From assembly GCA_032622095.1 (NCBI GenBank), contig CP136067.1, positions 129,291,990 to 129,355,989 on the forward strand: a stretch of DNA of 64,000 nucleotides, written 5' to 3'. Each line of letters opens with the position of its first letter. Position 1 is the stretch's first letter. Shown piece by piece: positions 57,232 to 64,000 of this stretch. This DNA is from Siphonodentalium dalli. Taxonomy: Eukaryota; Mollusca; Scaphopoda; Gadilida; Siphonodentaliidae. Under the pieces are notes generated by a model that was not told the origin of the DNA, did no database searches, and worked only from the letters and a program-made list of their open reading frames with translations. Position numbers and translations under genes: made by a program.

Positions 57232-57345
57232 AGGCCTAAACAAAATGAGGTCCCCAGAGGGTAAATTAAGTGGTGTTAACCCGCTGTGTGTGATAACGTC
57301 ACTAAATTCACCCTCTGGGGACCTCATTCTGCAAATGACAGACAC
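57232..57345. repeat. Hairpin with gaggtccccagagggt arms
   Basis: aaaatgaggtccccagaggg + taaatt and its inverted partner aattcaccctctggggacct + catt flank a short middle. Related text is at 59705-59760 and 59955-60060. Confidence 0.8.
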
Positions 57346-57521
57346 ACTATTCGAGGCTTGGCGACGTGTTATTTGGTACATTGGTTATTGTGAGATGATC
57401 TAAAGACAATACACAGAATCATACACAGAATCGCTAGAGTAGATATGATAGTGAAGCCTATTTACACGACGAAAAAACGTTTGCCCAAAGCCCGTGCTAT
57501 AATGTCTCTCTATGACATTAA

Positions 57522-57922
57522 CCCTTTACCCAACAGAACGGCCCTGTGCCAATGCATTCTCTTATATATGCGAGTCGACCATAGGTCGCCTCGCATATAT
57601 AAGAGAATGCATTGGCTTAACACATTAATAATTATAAAATTGTTAAAGAATGTAAGAAAAAATGGTAAAAAGTGTTAAAAACAGATTTTTTTAGGCCAAT
57701 GCAATCTCTTATATATGCGAGGCGACCTATGGTCGACTCGCATATATAATAGAATGCATTGGCACAGGGCATAACTGTAACTATCACAATGTGGCCAAGG
57801 AGCCGGTTCCAATGATATCCATATTTGTATGGTTCTATTGAGACAGACCGAAGATATTTTAGGCTGTTGAAGCTTTATTTGGCCATTTTTGGCCGGTTTT
57901 GGCCGGTTTGTTGGGTAAAGGG
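57522..57922. mobile_element. Complete TTAA foldback element (401 bp), reverse of 30163-30554
   Basis: TTAA at 57518-57521 and 57923-57926. Hairpins 57549-57615 and 57696-57762. The unique arm (ccaaggagccggttccaatg … gctgttgaagctttatttgg) is identical in type to that of 30163-30554, on the other side. Termini ccctttacccaacagaacgg / tttgttgggtaaaggg. It sits in unrelated flanking DNA, so the two are independent insertions. Confidence 0.95.
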
Positions 57923-58189
57923 TTAAGATGTCCATACTTTAAGTCCAAACAAATATTTCAAATGAAAAAAAAAAAAAGTAGTTCATTATAGTAATTGTAC
58001 ATGTACCCACAAGAAAATTTACAACACACTTTAGTGCAACATACGATACACACAGCACACAGATAAAGCCAGATATAATTAATGTATAAAGCAAAACATA
58101 TATTTTATAATATAACTTCACGTCAAACATAAATGATTTTGTAAACTTAAATATCTTGTATAGTTTAATATATAATGTATTTGTACCCT

Positions 58190-58355
58190 GTTATGATATA
58201 AATGGTGACCTGAATAAAAACTATTTTTGTTTATGTCTCTCCATGATATTTCCTGTGGAGGGTCCTTGTTGGCCGATAGCCTTGTCTCCGTTCTGAAGAC
58301 TTTCAAGATACACAACTGATTAATAGAGTTAATAAAATTGAATTGAATTGTAGTG
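58190..58355 (+). mobile_element. 3' end of a LINE, plus strand
   Basis: ctccatgatatttcctgtgg … taatagagttaataaaattg followed by (aattg)2. The layout (AATAAA and a pentamer tail) is as in the other tails. Confidence 0.5.
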
Positions 58356-58359
58356 TATA

Positions 58360-59700
58360 ATGTCTACTATAGCGTGCTGATTCTTGACGGGTGACGATTG
58401 ACCCCATAACTTGACCAAGCCTTCTCGGTCAAAAACATCTTGGGATATCGGCTTGGTTGATTTACACCCAGAATCGTGGGCGGGAGTGAAATCACAGCGA
58501 TGATATTATTTCAGATTAAAGTCTGAGTGTGGTAGTATAATCATATTGAGCTTTTAACAATTTATACGATTCTATTCCGAGGGTTTCATTCTACACATGT
58601 TTATGCTAAAGGAAGAATGCAGCATACTGCATGCTTCAAAATATCACAAATTGTATTTGGTTGTTCATTTGGGGAAAATAAAACTATGTGCTATAAACAA
58701 CAATAGTCGGTTGATGGCATACTATAATGCATGCAATATGTTATAGATGGGGTTTCAACTAACATGGACCATTTAGCCATCAAATTTCGTATCAGGATTT
58801 ACTTTGCAGAACATTCCATTGGAAGCTTAACCTATGCGCATGGTATCGAAAACCGTTGTGCGTGGTTTAAACCATTTTTGAGTAACCGTTGTACGAGTTC
58901 ATTCCGAGCTTCAACCCTCAAGTTGATATTTATGTCGCGTTTTCGTCGGTGACCCACTTTCACGCGTAACGCTGGGCATGTGAATATCGAGGAGGATATT
59001 TTTGCTGTACAATATGGGTGGAAGTTTTTATCCGGGTCAACAGGCGACTGTGTAGAGTTCCATTGAACAAGAAAATATGCTCGAGTCGGAGGAATATTTT
59101 TCATTTATCAGCCCATATATACAAACAATTTTGATTAAACACTGGAGTTTTGACGATCATGCAATAGAACCATTATATACACACACAATGAACTCGGAAA
59201 ATATTTGAATTATGTATGCCACATTGCATGGGTGTATATCATAAAAATTACACTTTCCGTCCGTCAATGTTAACCGTTGTTCGAGTTCTCAACCGTTGTT
59301 CGAGTTCACGGATCTCCAGTGTGGTGCAGGTGTATTTAAATATATGTGGCGATGTCAAGGTGCTACAATGGTTCACAAAGACCACTAGAATGATCAATTA
59401 ATGCGGTCACTGTTCGTATCCATACAGTTAGAGTTATCCCGCATACAAAGAAACTCTACTCCGGTGTGGAATCCTAAATCAAGCTCCGATCATGATGTGT
59501 TCTTCGCCTCAGCCAGTGGGGGGGGGGGGGGGGGGGGGGTGGTCATACATTTTTTTTTCCGAGCACGTATCAGGGGTTGGGTGGGTGGTCAACAGGGCCC
59601 AAAAGCAACTTTATTTGGCCTTAAAACTTAGAGATAATGTAATGGTGTGCATGTGTGTATTCATTCTGACTCTATTATATCATTTGTCTGAGTTTAGAGC
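58360..59700. other. No recognised gene; G run
   Basis: A 22-base G run at 59518-59539. The minus-strand frame 59104-58832 and plus frame 58731-58952 are antisense to each other and match nothing I know. Confidence 0.4.
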
Positions 59701-59704
59701 GGGC

Positions 59705-60060
59705 TAGCATCACTAAATTCACCCTCTGGGGACCTCATTCTGCTTAGGCCTCATCTTCTCTGGAAGGTTTCTTTATCATCAAATTTGTATAGAAACTTCT
59801 TCACATAGATTATATTTCTGTTTTAGTTTAGTTTCTCTATATATTCAAATTGGCAGACGACACATTGCATAATCGAGGTTCCCAATGCGTGTACATCACA
59901 ATATTCACCATTTGGGAAATTCAATCTGAGTCCATAGCATATGAGGCCATGCAGACTGGGGTGCTCAGAGGGTGAATTATGTGATGCTAGCCGCTGTGCA
60001 TATGCGGGAGAGTGTGACTAAATTCACTATCGTGGGACCTCATTCTGCAAATGACAGACA
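59705..60060. repeat. Relative of the 57232 hairpin, spread out
   Basis: Phrases caccctctggggacctcatt at 59719, gctcagagggtgaattatgt near 59964 and gtgggacctcattctgcaaa near 60032 repeat parts of 57232-57345. Confidence 0.65.
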
Positions 60061-60064
60061 AATC

Positions 60065-60730
60065 AGCTCCATTGCTCCTGTATTATTCCCCCAACAAGTC
60101 TTCTTGTTTACATCAACGGGTGGAAAATACCCACCGTTGGTATGGCAACCATTTGGAGAAAACACTTGTTTTCTCTCAATGCTACCCCTAATGCACTGCC
60201 CCAATGACTAAATACAAAACAGCTCAATGTGCATATTTCAGTTGGACATGCATAAGAATGTTACCTGTTGACAAAAATGGGTTCGGCCAAATGATTTTGC
60301 ATGACTTACGTCCCTTTTTCGACTTAGAAATTACCTGACTTATATAATAATTTGGTTTCCGACCGATAAATTCAGTGGACAGGATCGAATATGGGTTCGA
60401 CTCAATGATTTTGCATGATTTATGTCTCTATTCGACTTAGAAATGACCTGACTTATAACATTTTGATTTCCATCCGATAACTCCAGTTTGGATTATTTTA
60501 TCTGAGTCATTAACTCATTTCCATTATAATTGCCATGAACGTAGAGCAATTTGGTGCATGTTACACTCATTCATGGCTCCAATTCATTCATTTGTTGCAT
60601 ATATTCAGTTGAGTATATATAATAGGCGATGGTCCCATAAATGGCTGGATTTAGTGTGCAGTTCCCGTTTAATTCCTCGACTCTGATCTCTCATAATTAT
60701 AACGGGTCTCTATAGTGCATATAACATCTG
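60065..60730. other. No gene; local duplication
   Basis: 'gttcgactcaatgattttgc' style text occurs at about 60280 and 60391 with the following cgacttagaaatgacctgac, giving an imperfect 110-bp tandem duplication. Confidence 0.55.
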
Positions 60731-60735
60731 CACAA

Positions 60736-60815
60736 CGTTCACCCGCTCTATAATACATATAACGTTCACCCGCTCTATAATACATATAACGTTCACCCGC
60801 TCTATAATACAGATG
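60736..60815 (+). repeat. 28-bp tandem repeat, three units
   Basis: aacgttcacccgctctataa + tacatat is repeated three times, the last diverging at the end. Confidence 0.92.
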
Positions 60816-60907
60816 ACGTCCGTATATACGGTATTACACGACCTTGTTTTATACCCGAAATACGACACAAATACTAGGTTGGCTCTGATACATGCGCTTC
60901 ACGTGCA

Positions 60908-61149
60908 AACCTTTCCATGACTGGAGCTTCCTGAATATTCGCGAAAACCCTGTGCCAATGCATTATCTTATATTATGCGAGTCTCCTACATAGAGAATTG
61001 CTAAAATATAACAGAATACATTGGTCTAAACATATTTACATTGACCGTGTAAGCCAGTGCATTCTCTTATATATGCGAGACTCCATATACGATAATTCAC
61101 TGGCACATGATATTTAATGCTGTACAAGCGCAGCTCCGTCACGAAAGGG
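60908..61149. mobile_element. Foldback element with two decayed hairpins
   Basis: Left end cctttccatgactggagctt (TTAA lost), right end cgtcacgaaaggg before TTAA (61150-61153). Hairpins at 60955-61023 and 61054-61103, the second with ccagtg…cactgg ends as at 55398. Confidence 0.85.
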
Positions 61150-61159
61150 TTAATTTAAC

Positions 61160-61535
61160 TGTTCGAATGGGGATGAAACACCCATCCCCCTAGCTCCATA
61201 CGTCTGTGTATAACACAAGTGACTGCATTGTTATCGAAAAGTTATGAATGGCCCTCTCGTCGCTGAATGAAAATCGATGAGTTCTCTGTAGGCACCAGGG
61301 TACCCAACGATTTTCTTACCAATAAACTGCAGGAAGTGAGGACGAATGGGGTATGCATGCTGGTAACATCGATTAGTAAAACTGTAAAACTCCGTGATGG
61401 GCCGATGGCATTTTGACCATCTGTCATCATTTATTTAGTGAATAAAGTATTTTTGTAGTGCTTAGACGTCAACTTTGTGTACAATACGTGCCCTACAGTG
61501 TTGAGTTCGTCTCTACATAAATATTGCCATAACCA
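61160..61535. other. No recognised gene
   Basis: The minus-strand frame 61430-61242 has no known relative. Confidence 0.4.
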
Positions 61536-61540
61536 TTTAA

Positions 61541-61994
61541 AGATGTATGTTCCGATTAAGCGCCCCTCAAGTACTATTTATTTGGTTTCTGGGGGGGGGG
61601 TAAAATATCTGATTTGAATCGAGGAACCCACCTATCAAAGCTCAGGGTTATTAGATATCGATTTTTGAATATATTATTTTTCACCATCGATTATTAATAG
61701 TGGCCCAGTAAACAGTATGCGAGCCGACGGTCTCGGACCAAATTGCGGATGACGATGGGTAACTCTAAATCCAAGTGATGTTTTTGTGTCAGATATTTGA
61801 CAAACCGGCAAAATTTCGTTGAACAAAATGTTGTTAAACAACAGGTTTTTGGCAATTTTATACAAAAGTTGACTGTGGTTTGCATTATTTTTGGCAATCA
61901 AACGATTCTGATAACTGAAGCGGCATTTCAAAAAATGTTGTTGTTGTTGTTGGAATCTGATGATATGGGGACTAGCGAATCGGATTGAGTACCT
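61541..61994 (+). mobile_element. 455-bp TTAA MITE
   Basis: TTAA at 61537-61540; the right site is mutated (ttat). Body as in 22175-22630, with an added G run near 61591-61600 and four GTT units near 61939. Confidence 0.85.
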
Positions 61995-61999
61995 TTATA

Positions 62000-62900
62000 G
62001 ATCCCTCATTAGATTGATCGGTAGTTAGTCATTTTCCCCAAACAGGCTTAACGGAAATTGCACATTTGAACCCTTCGTATGTGTCATTTGTAAGCAGCTA
62101 AAAGAATTATACCTTTCGCATAATAGGCGCCTTTCTCATAATGATATACTGATAAGAATTACGAATAGCTTGTAAATAGTAGTGGTAATTGTTTCGAAAA
62201 GTCCCAAATTTCTTGCTACACACATTGGTGTGATATAGGTTTGTTTGTCGTGATTATTGTGTAACGTTGCTAAGGGGTTCCAACGGGGATGGGGGTGAGA
62301 CCATAACATTTCCAACTATATAGGATTTGGTTTCGAGTAATGCAAAAATTCCAATATTGGCTTAATGGCCTAACAATACATTGTACATGATATTAATCAG
62401 AATATGTTGAGGAACGAATACGAGTTACATGTATTCATATTCCAAGGAGTTATAACTCACACAATGGTAACAAGTATGCATGCTGAATGATTGTTATATT
62501 GTTAAAGCTGTCCTCAAAAAGATATGGAGGTTTGACATTAGTAATAGACTAGTGACCATGAATCTATGGTTGGTAAAACTTTAAGGAAATGCTTTGCTTT
62601 CAATTTCATATACGTGTTCAGGTTATGAGCATTACCGGAATTTGTTTACTCAAATGACTGTATTAACTTGTAATATTGATATTACAGTGCTACATTGCAG
62701 GACAAATTTAAATAAACTTATTAATATGCTGCTATGAGAGGAAATAATGTATAAGTATAACTATTGGAATTTAAGTCACATGCCCCCCCCCCCCCCCCAC
62801 ACACCCATGTATGTACGTGCATGCACAGTTCGTATACACATGATTGTCTTATCGAAACCGTAATCGTAACTACGGATATGGCAAAACAACAACTGATGGA
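62000..62900. other. No recognised gene; C run
   Basis: A C run at 62783-62799 followed by acacac. Otherwise AT-rich non-coding. Confidence 0.4.
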
Positions 62901-62902
62901 CA

Positions 62903-63048
62903 GAACACAAATTCTAGTGACGTAGTATCCAATTCGTAATTCTTATATGTAGTAGGTCATTGTGCGAACGGTACATTCGACACTTTTCGCATAATGAACT
63001 ACTAAGAATTACGAGTAGGGTACTACGTCACTTGAATTTGTGTTCTTT
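62903..63048. repeat. Hairpin adjoining the terminal satellite
   Basis: Arms agaacacaaattctagtgac, then gtagta and attcgtaattctta, pair with taagaattacgagtagggta and ctacgtcacttgaatttgtg. The loop contains tgtgcgaacggtac. Confidence 0.88.
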
Positions 63049-63104
63049 CTATTCGTTTTTACAAATCTGTATAGTTTGTATATATGGGTTCGGAGTTTAT
63101 AGAA

Positions 63105-64000
63105 AAGAATAGATATCACGATAAATACCCATTTAGATGTCACGATAAATACCCATTTAGATGTCACGATAAATACCCATTTAGATATCACGATAAATAC
63201 CCATTTAGATGTCACGATAAATACCCATTTAGATATCACGATAAATACTCATTTAGATATCACGATAAATACTCATTAAGATATCACGATAAATACCCAT
63301 TTAGATATCACGATAAATACTCATTTAGACAGCACGTTAATACCCATTTAGATGTCATGATAAATACCCATTTATATGTCACGATAACTACCCATTTAGA
63401 TGTCACGATAAATACCCATTTAGATGTCACGATAACTACCCATTTAGATGTCACGATAAATACTCATTTAGATATCACGATAAATACCAATTTAGATGAT
63501 GTCACGATAAATACCCATTTAGATATCACGATAAATACTCATTTAGATATCACGATAAATACCCATTTAGATATCACGATAAATACCCATTAAGATATCA
63601 CGATAAATACTCATTTAGATATCACGATAAATACCCATTTAGATATCACGATAAATACTCATTCAGATATCACGATAAATACACATTTGGATATCACGAT
63701 AAATACCCATTTAGATATCACGATAAATGCTCATTTAGATATCACGATATATACTCATTTAGATCTCACGATACAAACTCATTTAAATATCACGATAAAT
63801 AGAAATACTAATTTAGATATAACGATAGATACCCATTTAGATATCACGATAAATATTCATTGAGATATCACGACAAATACCCATTTAGATATCACGATAA
63901 ATACCCATTTGGATATCACGATAAATACACATTAGGACATCACGATAAATACCGATTTATATATAAAGATAGATACCCATTAGTATTTCACGATAAATAC
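63105..64000 (+). repeat. 24-bp satellite, continues past the window end
   Basis: The unit is atatcacgataaatacccat + ttag, with variants (tcat for ccat, atgtca for atatca). At least 37 units. 24 is a multiple of three, so a plus-strand frame of 169 codons (8-residue unit YHDKYPFR) stays open to 63593 until an indel. This frame is a by-product and not a gene. The right boundary is not in the window. Confidence 0.97.

Noticed and set aside
63084-63593. 169-codon ORF, longest complete frame of the window
   Set aside because: It is the translation of a 24-bp satellite whose period is a multiple of three. The minus-strand frame 63239-63009 is explained the same way.

Overview
This window looks like gene-poor, repeat-dominated DNA from an animal nuclear genome. 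It is AT-rich and has no operons, no dense ORFs and no recognisable bacterial genes. A marine lophotrochozoan, probably a mollusc, is the best guess. That guess rests on dispersed blocks I associate with mollusc genomes (the 'ggggcataactc' tandem unit with its cggacg-rich tail, and the 'ttatacccccgcaa' block followed by ccgtccgt runs). It is a recollection and was not searched.

Only one stretch looks like an active or recently active protein gene: a minus-strand reading frame at the extreme left edge (571 to 1, running off the window). It carries a block I recognise from an uncharacterised metazoan protein family. Almost every other ORF is a by-product of repeats or lies antisense to a dead retrotransposon.

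Layout. 0.5-5 kb: CATCTTGG-repeat block, retroelement 3' end, and a decayed plus-strand LINE broken by a palindrome and tandem duplications. 6-8 kb: a 1.4 kb TTAA-flanked element and a LINE tail. 9.3-11.3 kb: a cluster of 67-bp hairpins. 12.5-19 kb: three LINE remnants. The largest (minus strand, about 14.9-18.6 kb) is broken by two inverted-repeat elements, one a 1.59 kb palindrome with TTAA target duplication. 19.2-22 kb: TIR elements. 22.1-27.9 kb: a composite locus in which one TIR element hosts a MITE, an element with exact 460-bp terminal direct repeats, and a 2.7 kb minisatellite that appears to have grown out of the host element's own terminal repeat. 28-31 kb: a local duplication giving a filled site and an empty site for a TTAA element. 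31.4-32 kb: an ATC microsatellite. 32-41 kb: hairpins, foldback elements and an intact copy of the element that seeded the minisatellite. 41-43 kb: a 170-bp tandem array interrupted by an hAT-like insertion with a perfect 8-bp duplication. 44.7-46.5 kb: a third copy of the seed element, now holding a 0.87 kb satellite. 47-62 kb: more hairpins, MITEs, foldback elements and LINE tails. 62.9-64 kb: a hairpin, then a 24-bp satellite that runs off the right edge.

The main result is a nested history of non-autonomous elements, many using TTAA targets. Several junctions can be read to the base because paralogous empty sites lie in the same window. At least two tandem arrays sit inside copies of one TIR family (5-bp target duplication, termini starting CACCTCTGG).
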